Source: CAXXXW01 sp963665555
Lineage (GTDB): Bacteria > Pseudomonadota > Alphaproteobacteria > Thalassobaculales > Thalassobaculaceae
Length of the DNA stretch: 64,000 bases
Assembly (NCBI GenBank): GCA_963665555.2
Contig: OY762308.1
Location: 744,001 to 808,000 of the forward strand
Reading direction: 5' to 3'
In this document: piece after piece, positions 26,851 through 36,163 of the stretch
Layout of the letters: every line of letters starts with the position of its first letter
Position numbering within the stretch: position 1 is the stretch's first letter
The notes under the pieces: model-generated
Databases searched by the model: none
Told to the model about the DNA's origin: nothing
What the model saw: the letters and a program-made list of their open reading frames with translations, nothing else
Translations under genes and position numbers: made by a program

Positions 26851-27810
26851 CTACCGAAGGCCCTCGACTTGCTCGCGGTCCGGCGTTCTGGCCAGATGCA
26901 GCGCGCCGTCCCGGAACTCGAATCGGACCGGCGAGGGCAAACGGGGAGGCAGGACGGGCTCGTCGTCTATCGAGCGGCCCATTTTCGCCAGCAAGCGGGA
27001 GAGATTCTCGCGGACCTCCAGGTAACTTGGGTGTTCTTCTCCGACCGACTCCCCGAGTATCGTCAAGGCCCACCACAAACGGGGTTCCGCTTCTCCATAA
27101 CGCCCCGTGGCGACCAACAGGCCGGCAAGATTGTTGAGCCAAGAGGCGTAGTTAGGATGGCGCTCGCCAACGGTCTCCCGACCGATTTCCAAAACTTGCC
27201 GTTGGATTGGTTCCGCTTCTTTGTACCGACCCGTCTCCATTTGCAAGTTTGCCAGATTGCTGAGGGCAGCGGCGTAATCGTGATGTCGTTTACCGACGAC
27301 CTCGTGGGCGATCTCCACCGATTGCCGAAAAAGCCGCTCCGCTTCCGCATATCGGCCCAGGTTCTTAAGCGAGTTGGCGAGATTATTTAGTCGATTGGAG
27401 TATTCCAGATGTCGCTCGCCGACCGTATTACGGCCGATCTCCAGCGCTTGCCGCAACAGCCGCTCCGCTTCCTCGTGCCGGTCCATAAACTGAAGACAGT
27501 TAGCAAGGTTGTTGAGCTGGACAGCATAATTTCGATGCTTCTCGCCAACAATTTCGCGGTCAATCTTCAACGCTTGCCGATGGAGCGGCTCTGCCTCGGC
27601 GGGTCGCCCTGCGGACTGAAGCAGGATCGCGAGTGCGTTGAGTCGAACAAGATAATCGGGGTGCCGCTCGCCGACGGTCCTGCGGACCGTTTCCAGCGCC
27701 AGCCGGTAGAGCGATTCGGCCTCGGTGTATCGGCCCTCGGTCTGCAATTGGGCGGCGTGATCTTCGAGATCTTTCAGGGTCTTGAACGTGTCGAAGGCCA
27801 AGGCAGGCAT
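26851..27810 (-). CDS. Tetratricopeptide-repeat protein
   Basis: A 319-residue protein built of about six consecutive 42-residue TPR units of the kinesin-light-chain type (pattern GRYAEAERLFRQ, then GERHPDYAxxLNNLA), from residues about 15 to 270, then a 50-residue tail. Such TPR arrays are protein-protein docking surfaces. Base use is unlike the neighbours: bases 27181-27240 are 50 percent GC by direct count in a window mostly above 70, with many TT and AA codons, which suggests recent transfer. First gene of the two-gene unit with the membrane protein downstream. Confidence 0.85.
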   Translation of the reverse strand: MPALAFDTFKTLKDLEDHAAQLQTEGRYTEAESLYRLALETVRRTVGERHPDYLVRLNALAILLQSAGRPAEAEPLHRQALKIDREIVGEKHRNYAVQLNNLANCLQFMDRHEEAERLLRQALEIGRNTVGERHLEYSNRLNNLANSLKNLGRYAEAERLFRQSVEIAHEVVGKRHHDYAAALSNLANLQMETGRYKEAEPIQRQVLEIGRETVGERHPNYASWLNNLAGLLVATGRYGEAEPRLWWALTILGESVGEEHPSYLEVRENLSRLLAKMGRSIDDEPVLPPRLPSPVRFEFRDGALHLARTPDREQVEGLR

Positions 27811-27848
27811 GGCGGCGGCTCCGGTCCAGTTCAGGCTATTCTACACGT

Positions 27849-29459
<1,611 letters not shown>

Positions 29460-29539
29460 GGCGGCTCCTCCGGCGCGAATCGGGGCGGACCGCCGCTCCG
29501 GGCGCGCGGGCGCGCGCGCGGCGGCTCCGGGCGCGGAGG

Positions 29540-30022
29540 CTAGCGCTTTTTGCGGAAACGGTCGAGCGAGACGACCTCGCCGGCCGCCGGGGGCGCCTCC
29601 GCGCCGTCCCCGGCCGGATCGCCGTCGGCCGCCCCGGCCGCGTCCGGCTCCTCCCCGGCCGCCTCGCCGCCGGCCTGGAAATGCAGGCCGAACTTCACCG
29701 ACGGATCGGCGAAGCCGGTCATCGCGGCGAAGGGGATCGACAGGCGCTCGCGCCGGTCGTTGAAGCTGAGGCCCACCTCGAAACGGTCCTCGCGGACATC
29801 GAGGCTCCAGAACTGGTACTGCAGGACGATGGTGACCTCGTCGGGGTACTTGTCGGCCAGGTAGGGCGGGACGCGCACGCCCGGATGCCGGGTCTTGAAG
29901 GTGATGTAGAAGTGGTGGTTCCCCGGCAGGCCGTGGGCCGCGACCTGGCGCAGCGCCTTGCGCGCGACGCCGCGCAGCGCCTCCTCGACCATGGCGTCGT
30001 ACCTGAAGACCTGCTCCGCCAT
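29540..30022 (-). CDS. sspB: ClpXP adaptor SspB (alphaproteobacterial)
   Basis: A 160-residue SspB. The ssrA-tag-binding fold covers about residues 5-115 (HFYITFKTRHPGVRVPPYL, YQFWSLDVREDRFEVGLSF, IPFAAMTGFADPSVKFGL). An acidic, Ala/Gly-rich flexible linker follows and the C-terminal VVSLDRFRKK is the ClpX-docking tail. It delivers tmRNA-tagged proteins to ClpXP. Its neighbour upstream is ssrA, which encodes the tag it recognises, so substrate-tagging RNA and tag adaptor are adjacent and on the same strand. Confidence 0.9.
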   Translation of the reverse strand: MAEQVFRYDAMVEEALRGVARKALRQVAAHGLPGNHHFYITFKTRHPGVRVPPYLADKYPDEVTIVLQYQFWSLDVREDRFEVGLSFNDRRERLSIPFAAMTGFADPSVKFGLHFQAGGEAAGEEPDAAGAADGDPAGDGAEAPPAAGEVVSLDRFRKKR

Positions 30023-30099
30023 CGCTCCCCTCTCGCCCGGTTGGGCGCGCCCGGCCCGGCGCGCGCCGGGAAAGGCGGGGCGCTTCTGTTGCCGGGCGC

Positions 30100-30395
30100 G
30101 CCCCAGGGCCCCGCCAGGAGGTGCGACCCCCCTGGGCTTCGTGTTCAGGCGTCCCGGCCGCTAGGCGGCGAGGCGCGCCTCCGCATAGTTGTCGTTCGCA
30201 ACTACGTTGTGGCCCGATAACGGCGGTGCCATGCCGGGCGAAAGCCGCGCCTTTACCGCGCGCGTCGATCCTGTTTCGCCCCCGCGGTTTCCGGGACGGG
30301 TCCCGGAAGGGTGGTGGAGGCGCCGGGTACTGCCCCCGGGTCCGCTACGTTTATTCCACGCGCCGTTTATCGCCATAGCCGGCAAGCCGGCGATC
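30100..30395 (-). ncRNA. ssrA: Transfer-messenger RNA, circularly permuted two-piece form
   Basis: On the minus strand the acceptor piece comes first: T-arm and 3' end CGCCTCCACCA, with CCA ending at 30312. An intervening segment (30311-30284) follows. The coding piece then begins GGGGGCGAAACAGGATCGACG at 30283. The two halves of the acceptor stem pair over 7 bp (GGGGGCG with CGCCTCC, one G-U). The tag frame at 30199-30161 reads ANDNYAEARLAA and stop. The permuted layout is known from alphaproteobacteria. A -10-like TATATT lies at 30404-30399. Outer ends are approximate: the 5' end is inferred from that box and the 3' end from a hairpin at 30102-30137. Confidence 0.88.
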
Positions 30396-30558
30396 CGGAA
30401 TATAGACCCTCCGGGCCGCGCGCGGAAGGGCGCGGCGGCGATTTTCCCGCGCCGGCGTTCCGGCGGCGGTCCGGCCGCGACATGTAGCTCGCGGGACGCG
30501 CGCGGTCGCGATATATTGCGGGGGCGGCGGCGGACCGGCGCGCGCGGGGGCGGAGCGG

Positions 30559-31353
30559 ATGCGGCAATATCTCGACCTGCTGGAGGATGTGCTCGCGAAC
30601 GGCGACCGCCGGGAGACCCGCGCCGGGATCGACGCGCTGTCCGTCTTCGGCCGCCAGTTGCGCTTCGACCTCGACGACGGCTTCCCGCTGCTCACCACCA
30701 AGAAGCTGCACCTGAAGTCGATCGTGCACGAGCTGCTGTGGTTCCTGGCCGGCGACACCAATGTGCGCCGCCTGCAGCGCAACGGCGTGCGCATCTGGAA
30801 CGAATGGGCCGACGCGAACGGCGACCTGGGGCCGATCTACGGCGCGCAGTGGCGCTCCTGGCCGGGCCGCGACGGCGCCGCCATCGACCAGATCGCCGGG
30901 GTGGCGGCGGAGATCCGCCGCGCGCCGCATTCGCGCCGGATGGTCGTCACCGCCTGGAACCCGGCCGACCTCGACCGCATGGCGCTGGCGCCCTGCCACT
31001 GCCTGTTCCAGTTCCACGTGGCGGGCGGGCGGCTGTCCTGCCAGCTCTACCAGCGCAGCGCCGACGTGTTCCTCGGCCTGCCGTTCAACATCGCCTCCTA
31101 CGCGCTGCTGACCCTGGCGATGGCGCGGGCGACCGGCCTGCGGCCGGGCGAGCTGATCCACACGCTGGGCGACGCGCATCTCTACGTGAACCATCTCGAC
31201 CAGGCGCGGCTGCAGGCGGCGCGGACGCCGCGCGCGCCGCCGAGGATGGCGCTCAACCCCTCGGTCCGCGACATTTTCGCCTTCGCGCCAGAGGATTTCA
31301 GCCTTTCCGGCTACGACCCGTGGCCGCACATCCCGGCCCGGGTGGCGGTCTAG
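30559..31353 (+). CDS. thyA: Thymidylate synthase
   Basis: A 264-residue ThyA, the same length as the E. coli enzyme, converting dUMP to dTMP with methylene-tetrahydrofolate. Catalytic Cys in LAPCHCLFQFH near residue 146; SRRMVVTAWNPADLDRMAL, QRSADVFLGLPFNIASYA and GDAHLYVNH give the folate and nucleotide sites. folA follows 14 bp later, so dihydrofolate made here is recycled by the next gene. The 160 bp between ssrA and thyA hold no other gene. Confidence 0.95.
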   Translation: MRQYLDLLEDVLANGDRRETRAGIDALSVFGRQLRFDLDDGFPLLTTKKLHLKSIVHELLWFLAGDTNVRRLQRNGVRIWNEWADANGDLGPIYGAQWRSWPGRDGAAIDQIAGVAAEIRRAPHSRRMVVTAWNPADLDRMALAPCHCLFQFHVAGGRLSCQLYQRSADVFLGLPFNIASYALLTLAMARATGLRPGELIHTLGDAHLYVNHLDQARLQAARTPRAPPRMALNPSVRDIFAFAPEDFSLSGYDPWPHIPARVAV

Positions 31354-31367
31354 GGCCGGGCGGCGGG

Positions 31368-31910
31368 ATGCCGGCGGTCCCGCTGGTCGTCGTCGCGGCC
31401 GTCGCCGGGAACGGCGCGATCGGCGCGGCGGGCGGGCTGCCCTGGCGCCTTCCCGCCGACCTGCGCCGGACCCGCGCGCTCACCATGGGCAAGCCGCTGG
31501 TCATGGGGCGGCGGACCTGGGAGTCGATCGGCCGGCCGCTGCCGGGCCGCGCGTCGGTGGCGCTCTCGCGCGACCCGGCCTTCGCGCCCGAGGGCGCGAC
31601 GGTCGCGCGGGATTTCGACGAGGCGCTGCGAATCGCCGAAAGGCTGGCGCGCGGGATGGGAGCGGATGAGATCGTCGCCTTCGGCGGGGCGGCGATCTAC
31701 GCGGCCGCGCTCCCGCTCGCGGTCCGGATCTACATGACGGAGATCCGCGCCGCGCCCGCGGGCGACGCCTTCTTTCCCCCGCTGCCGCCCGGCGCGTGGC
31801 GCGAGGTCTCGCGCGAGGAGCACGGCCCCGGCCCGGCGGGGGAGCCGGCCCACGCCTTCGTCGTGCTGGAGCGCGCCGGGGCCGCGCCGGCCGGGCGGCT
31901 CAGACCGTGA
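31368..31910 (+). CDS. folA: Dihydrofolate reductase
   Basis: A 180-residue DHFR. Typical elements are VVAAVAGNGAIGAAGGLPWRL at the N-terminus (start of the Met20-type loop), KPLVMGRRTWESIG (NADPH and folate contacts) and FGGAAIYAAALP. It reduces the dihydrofolate produced by ThyA. Its 3' end overlaps the stop of the convergent mrp gene by 11 bp. Confidence 0.93.
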   Translation: MPAVPLVVVAAVAGNGAIGAAGGLPWRLPADLRRTRALTMGKPLVMGRRTWESIGRPLPGRASVALSRDPAFAPEGATVARDFDEALRIAERLARGMGADEIVAFGGAAIYAAALPLAVRIYMTEIRAAPAGDAFFPPLPPGAWREVSREEHGPGPAGEPAHAFVVLERAGAAPAGRLRP

Positions 31911-33039
31911 CGATGCGGGGCGGCGGGCGGCGGACGCCGCCGGCCCCCGGCGCGACCTTGGCCCACACCGCGTCGGCGATCGCGCGGTAGGCCATCGCGT
32001 GCGGCCCGTCCGGGGCCGAGGCGACGACCGGCGCGCCGCCGTCCGAGGTCGTCCTGATGTCGATATGGAGCGGGATTTCGCCCAGGAAATCGACGCCGAG
32101 GCGCGCCGCCTCGGCCCGCGCGCCGCCATGGCCGAAAATCTCGCTGCGCCCGCCGCAATGGGGGCAGACGAAGACGCTCATGTTCTCGACCAGGCCGAGG
32201 ACCGGCACATCGACCTTGCGGAACATGTTGAGGCCCTTGCGGGCGTCGATCAGCGCGATGTCCTGCGGGGTCGAGACGATCACGGCGCCGGCCAGCGGCA
32301 CGCGCTGCGACAGGGTCAGCTGCGCGTCGCCGGTGCCGGGCGGCATGTCCACGACCATGACGTCGAGTTCGCCCCAGGCGACGTCGCGCATCATCTGCTC
32401 CAGCGCGCTCATAACCATCGGGCCGCGCCAGATCGTCGGCGAATCCTCCGGCACCAGGAAGCCGATCGACATGCAGGCGACGCCGTACCGCTCCATCGGC
32501 TTCAGGATCTTGCCGTCGTCGGTCGTCGGCTTGCCCCTTATGCCCATCATGCGGGGCAGCGACGGACCGTAGATGTCGGCGTCGAGCATCCCGACCGCGA
32601 GGCCGGAGGCTGACAGCGCCAGCGCCAGGTTGACGGCCGTGGTCGATTTGCCGACCCCGCCCTTGCCGGACGCGACCGCGACGATGGCCCCGATCCCGGC
32701 CCCGAGGCCCTGGCGCGGGCCGCCGCGCGGAGCGCCGCCGGGCGCCGGGCGCGCCGGCGGGGCGGGCGCGCCCGGACCGGCGCCGGCGGGCCGGTGGGCG
32801 GTCAGCACGGCGGAGACCGACAGGACCCCCGGCACGGCGTCCGCCGCCGCCTCCGCCGCCTTGCGCAGCGGCTCCATGCGCGGCCCGCGCGCGGGATCGA
32901 CCTCGATCGCGAAGCCGACATGGCCGTCGCGGACGACCAGGCCGCCCACCATCCCGAGATCGACGATGTTGGAGCCGCGGTCCGGGTCGCGAACCCGGCG
33001 GAGCGCGGCCAGCACCCGTTCCCGCACGCTGTCGGACAT
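31900..33039 (-). CDS. apbC: Mrp/ApbC iron-sulfur cluster carrier ATPase
   Basis: A 379-residue Fe-S cluster scaffold/carrier. Residues about 1-85 are the MIP18 (DUF59) domain, followed by a Pro/Ala/Gly linker. Deviant Walker A VASGKGGVGKSTTA is near 117-130, GMLDADIYGPSLPRM is the switch region, and the cluster-binding CxxC is VFVCPHCGG. Probably supplies clusters to enzymes such as class I fumarase; that pairing is inference. It interrupts, on the opposite strand, the usual folA-hflK neighbourhood. Confidence 0.92.
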   Translation of the reverse strand: MSDSVRERVLAALRRVRDPDRGSNIVDLGMVGGLVVRDGHVGFAIEVDPARGPRMEPLRKAAEAAADAVPGVLSVSAVLTAHRPAGAGPGAPAPPARPAPGGAPRGGPRQGLGAGIGAIVAVASGKGGVGKSTTAVNLALALSASGLAVGMLDADIYGPSLPRMMGIRGKPTTDDGKILKPMERYGVACMSIGFLVPEDSPTIWRGPMVMSALEQMMRDVAWGELDVMVVDMPPGTGDAQLTLSQRVPLAGAVIVSTPQDIALIDARKGLNMFRKVDVPVLGLVENMSVFVCPHCGGRSEIFGHGGARAEAARLGVDFLGEIPLHIDIRTTSDGGAPVVASAPDGPHAMAYRAIADAVWAKVAPGAGGVRRPPPRIVTV

Positions 33040-33154
33040 GGCCGGACTCCTCTCCGGGGCGACAAGGGGGGCGCGCGCGCCGATGGCGGCGTTCTCCGCC
33101 GGGAGCACTGTAGGCGCCGGGCGCCTGTCCGCCAAGCGGACGCCGGCGAGGGCG

Positions 33155-33487
33155 TCAGTCGGCCCGCTCCGGCTTTGTCCCGGCGGCGTTGCGGCGGCCC
33201 AGCAGGTCGCGCAGCAGGTCCGTCGCAAGCCTGAGTTCGGCCGCCACGCCGGCCACGCGCTCGCCGAGGCCGGAGACGCGGTCGCCGAGGCCGGCGATAC
33301 GGTCGCCGAGCTCGCGATGCCGGTCGGCCATCTCCTTGCGCAGCGCGGCGATCTCGGCTCGGTTGTCGCGGGCGTCCTCGCGGGCGGCCTTTTGGCCGTT
33401 GCGGATCAGGGCCGCGAGCGCGAGCGCGGTCGCGAGCATGGTGGCGATGACGGGCCAGAGTTCGACTGTCATGGCGGGCTGCTCCAT
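33155..33487 (-). CDS. Small membrane-anchored coiled-coil protein
   Basis: A 110-residue protein with one N-terminal membrane helix (WPVIATMLATALALAALI, residues about 11-28) and a long charged coiled coil whose middle repeats a seven-residue unit (LGDRIAG, LGDRVSG, LGERVAG). ATG 33487 is chosen because GGAGG lies 8 bp upstream. The function is unknown; it resembles the many short membrane coiled-coil proteins of alphaproteobacteria. Confidence 0.65.
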   Translation of the reverse strand: MEQPAMTVELWPVIATMLATALALAALIRNGQKAAREDARDNRAEIAALRKEMADRHRELGDRIAGLGDRVSGLGERVAGVAAELRLATDLLRDLLGRRNAAGTKPERAD

Positions 33488-33653
33488 GGCGATGTCCTCC
33501 GTTGGGGGGAGTGTAGGCGCCGGTCGCGCGGTTGCCAAGCGGCGGCGCGCCGGCGCCGCGGCGCGGGTCCCGCGATCGCCCCGGGAAAGCTTTGCAAGCA
33601 ATGGCCCGCGTCTGCTAAGACCGGGGGGAACCGGACCGGCGAGGAGGCGACGG

Positions 33654-34898
33654 ATGCCCTGGAGCAATCAAGGCGGCGGCGGTCCCTGGGGCGGCGGCGG
33701 CAACGGCCGCGGCGGCGGGGGCGGCGGAGGCGGAAGCGGCGGCGGCCCCGGCGGCGGTGGCGGCCCCGGCGGCGGCGGCCCGGGCGGCGGAGGGGGCGGC
33801 GGCGGCTCCCCATGGGGCCGGCGGCCCGGCGGGTTCGGCGGCGGCGGCGGTCCGCAGCCGCCGGACGTGGACGAGGTGATCCGCCGCGCCCAGGCGAGCC
33901 TGCGACGGTTCCTTCCCGGCGGCGTCGGCGGGCGCCGCCTGATCGCGCTCGCGCTGGCCGGGCTGATCGCGGTCTGGCTGGCCAACGGCTTCTACCGCGT
34001 GCAGCCGAACCAGGAGGGCGTGCCGCTGGTGTTCGGCAGCTTCGTCGGCACGACGACCACGCCGGGGCTGCACTGGAACTGGCCGGCGCCGATCGGCAAT
34101 GTCTACCGCCCCGACGTGACGGCGGAAAACCGGATCGAGCTCGGCCTGCGCACCTCCGGCGAGGGGTCGCGGCGCGGCGCCTCGGTGCGGGACGTGCCCG
34201 AGGAAAGCCAGATGATCACCGGCGACGAGAACATCGTCGATATCGACTTCGTGGTGTTCTGGAAGATTTCCGACGCGCCGAACTACCTGTTCAACATCCG
34301 CAACCCCAACGAGACCATCAAGATGGCGGCCGAATCGGTGATGCGCGACATCGTCGGGCAGACCCGCATCCAGGAGGCGCTGACCAGCCGGCGCGAGGAC
34401 ATCGAGAACCGCGCCCACAACGCGCTGCAGACGCTGATGACCGAGTACCGCGCCGGCATCGAGGTGCGGCAGGTGCAGCTGCTCGAAGTGCTGCCGCCGA
34501 GGAACGTGATCGACGCCTTCGACGAGGTCTCGCGGGCCCGCCAGGACATGGACCGGCTGAAGAACGAGGCCGAGGCCTACCGCAACGACATCGTGCCGCG
34601 CGCCCGCGGCGAGGCGCAGCAGCTGACCCAGGGGGCGGAGGCCTACCGGCAGGAGGTCGTCAACCGCGCCCAGGGCGACGCCAACCGCTTCAACCAGGTC
34701 TACGCCGCCTACAGCGAATCGAAGGACGTGACCGCGCGGCGCATCTACCTCGAGACGCTCGAGGAGGTGCTGCGCGAGGTGAACAAGGTCATCATCGACG
34801 GCGATGTCGGCGGCGCGGGCGGACCGGGCGTGGTGCCCTACCTCCCGCTGCCCGAAATCCAGAAACGCCAGGCCGCGGCGGGGAGCGACCAGCAATGA
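33654..34898 (+). CDS. hflK: HflK, FtsH protease modulator
   Basis: A 414-residue SPFH/prohibitin-family membrane protein forming the HflKC complex that surrounds and restrains FtsH. The first 65 residues are extremely Gly-rich (long runs of GGC codons), then a membrane helix (LIALALAGLIAVWLANGFY, about 99-117), then the SPFH domain (VQPNQEGVPLVFGSF, TGDENIVDIDFVVFW) and a C-terminal helical part. Start has GAGGAGG upstream. A possible promoter TTGCAA (33592-33597) with CTAAGA (33615-33620), 17 bp apart, lies before it. Overlaps hflC as ATGA. Confidence 0.93.
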   Translation: MPWSNQGGGGPWGGGGNGRGGGGGGGGSGGGPGGGGGPGGGGPGGGGGGGGSPWGRRPGGFGGGGGPQPPDVDEVIRRAQASLRRFLPGGVGGRRLIALALAGLIAVWLANGFYRVQPNQEGVPLVFGSFVGTTTTPGLHWNWPAPIGNVYRPDVTAENRIELGLRTSGEGSRRGASVRDVPEESQMITGDENIVDIDFVVFWKISDAPNYLFNIRNPNETIKMAAESVMRDIVGQTRIQEALTSRREDIENRAHNALQTLMTEYRAGIEVRQVQLLEVLPPRNVIDAFDEVSRARQDMDRLKNEAEAYRNDIVPRARGEAQQLTQGAEAYRQEVVNRAQGDANRFNQVYAAYSESKDVTARRIYLETLEEVLREVNKVIIDGDVGGAGGPGVVPYLPLPEIQKRQAAAGSDQQ

Positions 34899-35776
34899 CA
34901 AAATTCCTCGCCATCGTCGGCGGCGCCCTGGTCGTCCTGGGCGTCCTGGTGAGCAGCTCGATGTTCATCGTCGAGCAGACCCAGCAGGCCATCGTGCTGT
35001 TCTTCGGCAAGCCGCAGAAGACCATCCAGGAGCCGGGCCTGAACTTCAAAATCCCGTTCGCCGAGGAGGTGGTCTACTACGAGAAGCGCGTGCTCGACCT
35101 CGACCCGCCGGCCGAGCGCGTGATCCTCGCGGACCAGAAGCGTCTGGACGTCGACTCCTACGCCCGCTACCGCATTATCGAGCCGCTGCTGTTCTACCAG
35201 ACCACGCGGCAGATCACCGGCGTGCCGGGCAAGCTCAGCCCGATCATCAACTCGTCGCTGCGCCGGGTGCTGGGCAACGAGACCCTGCTCGACATCCTGT
35301 CCGACAAGCGGGCCACCATCATGGTCGACATCCAGAAGGCGGTGAACGACGCGGTGAAACGCTTCGGCATGGAGATCGTCGAGGTCCGGGTGCGCCGGGC
35401 CGACTATCCGGGCGAGACGCGGGCCAATATCGAGAACCGCATGAAGTCCGAGCGCGAGCGCGAGGCCAAGGAGTTCCGCGCGCGGGGCTTCGAACTGGCC
35501 GAGGGCATCCGCGCCGACGCCGACAAGCAGAAGGTGGTGATCCTCGCCGAGGCCAAGAAGGAGGCGGAGACCGTGCGCGGCGAGGGCGACAGCGACGCGA
35601 TCAAGATCTACGCCGACGCCTTCGGGCGGGACCCGGAGTTCTTCGCCTTCTACCGCTCGATGCAGGCCTACCGCGAATCGATGGCGTCGAGCGAGACCAC
35701 GATGGTGCTTTCGCCGAACAGCGATTTCTTCCGCTTCTTCAACGACATCGGCGGCCGGGCCATGCTGCCCCAATAG
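34895..35776 (+). CDS. hflC: HflC, FtsH protease modulator
   Basis: A 293-residue partner of HflK. Single N-terminal membrane helix (FLAIVGGALVVLGVLVSSSMFIV is the region, residues 4-26), SPFH domain (EQTQQAIVLFFGKPQ then GLNFKIPF) and a charged helical tail (ENRMKSEREREAKEFRARG). Translation is coupled to hflK by a 4-bp ATGA overlap, as expected for equimolar subunits. Confidence 0.94.
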   Translation: MTKFLAIVGGALVVLGVLVSSSMFIVEQTQQAIVLFFGKPQKTIQEPGLNFKIPFAEEVVYYEKRVLDLDPPAERVILADQKRLDVDSYARYRIIEPLLFYQTTRQITGVPGKLSPIINSSLRRVLGNETLLDILSDKRATIMVDIQKAVNDAVKRFGMEIVEVRVRRADYPGETRANIENRMKSEREREAKEFRARGFELAEGIRADADKQKVVILAEAKKEAETVRGEGDSDAIKIYADAFGRDPEFFAFYRSMQAYRESMASSETTMVLSPNSDFFRFFNDIGGRAMLPQ

Positions 35777-35806
35777 GGCGGCCTCGGCTCCGCCGGCGAC
35801 GGGCCG

Positions 35807-35992
35807 ATGACGGACCTGCTGACGGCGGTCGCGCTGGCCTTCGCGATCGAGGGCGCGCTCTACGCGCTCTTTCCCGGCGGGATGCGCGCCGCCGCGACAC
35901 GGATGCTGGCGCTGCCCGATTCGGCCTTGCGCGCCTGCGGGCTGTGCGCCGCCGCCTTCGGCGTGCTCGCGGTCTGGGCGATCCGGGGATGA
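35807..35992 (+). CDS. DUF2065 family small membrane protein
   Basis: A 61-residue protein with two membrane helices (LLTAVALAFAIEGALYALF and ALRACGLCAAAFGVLAVWAI) around a short basic loop, matching DUF2065 in length and pattern. This family very often follows hflC in proteobacteria, as here 30 bp downstream. Role unknown; perhaps linked to the HflKC-FtsH membrane complex. Confidence 0.85.
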   Translation: MTDLLTAVALAFAIEGALYALFPGGMRAAATRMLALPDSALRACGLCAAAFGVLAVWAIRG

Positions 35993-36035
35993 CGCGGCGC
36001 GGGCCGGGCGCCGAGAAGTTTCCCTAAACGATCGC

Positions 36036-36070
36036 GGCGGCGCCATGATGCCGGGGAGCGCCGCCTTTTT
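36036..36070 (+). terminator. Rho-independent terminator after hflKC-DUF2065
   Basis: A perfect 8-bp stem, GGCGGCGC at 36036-36043 with GCGCCGCC at 36058-36065, has a 14-base loop and is followed directly by five T (36066-36070). Well placed to end the hflKC transcript before the Deg protease gene. Confidence 0.75.
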
Positions 36071-36163
36071 CGCGCCACGGTCTCCCGGCCGAATGGCCGC
36101 GACGGGCTGGCGGCGCTTGCGTGGCGCGGCGGCGGGACTCGACACGGAACGGGGACAGGCAAG

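Noticed and set aside
30161..30385. Apparent 74-codon protein ending ANDNYAEARLAA
   Set aside because: It is the tmRNA gene read as an ORF; only the tag codons 30199-30161 are translated, in trans-translation.
36072..36127. Inverted repeat GCGCCACG/CGTGGCGC before the Deg protease as a regulator site
   Set aside because: The arms are 40 bp apart and GC-only; this could arise by chance in such sequence. Mentioned in the gene entry but not called.
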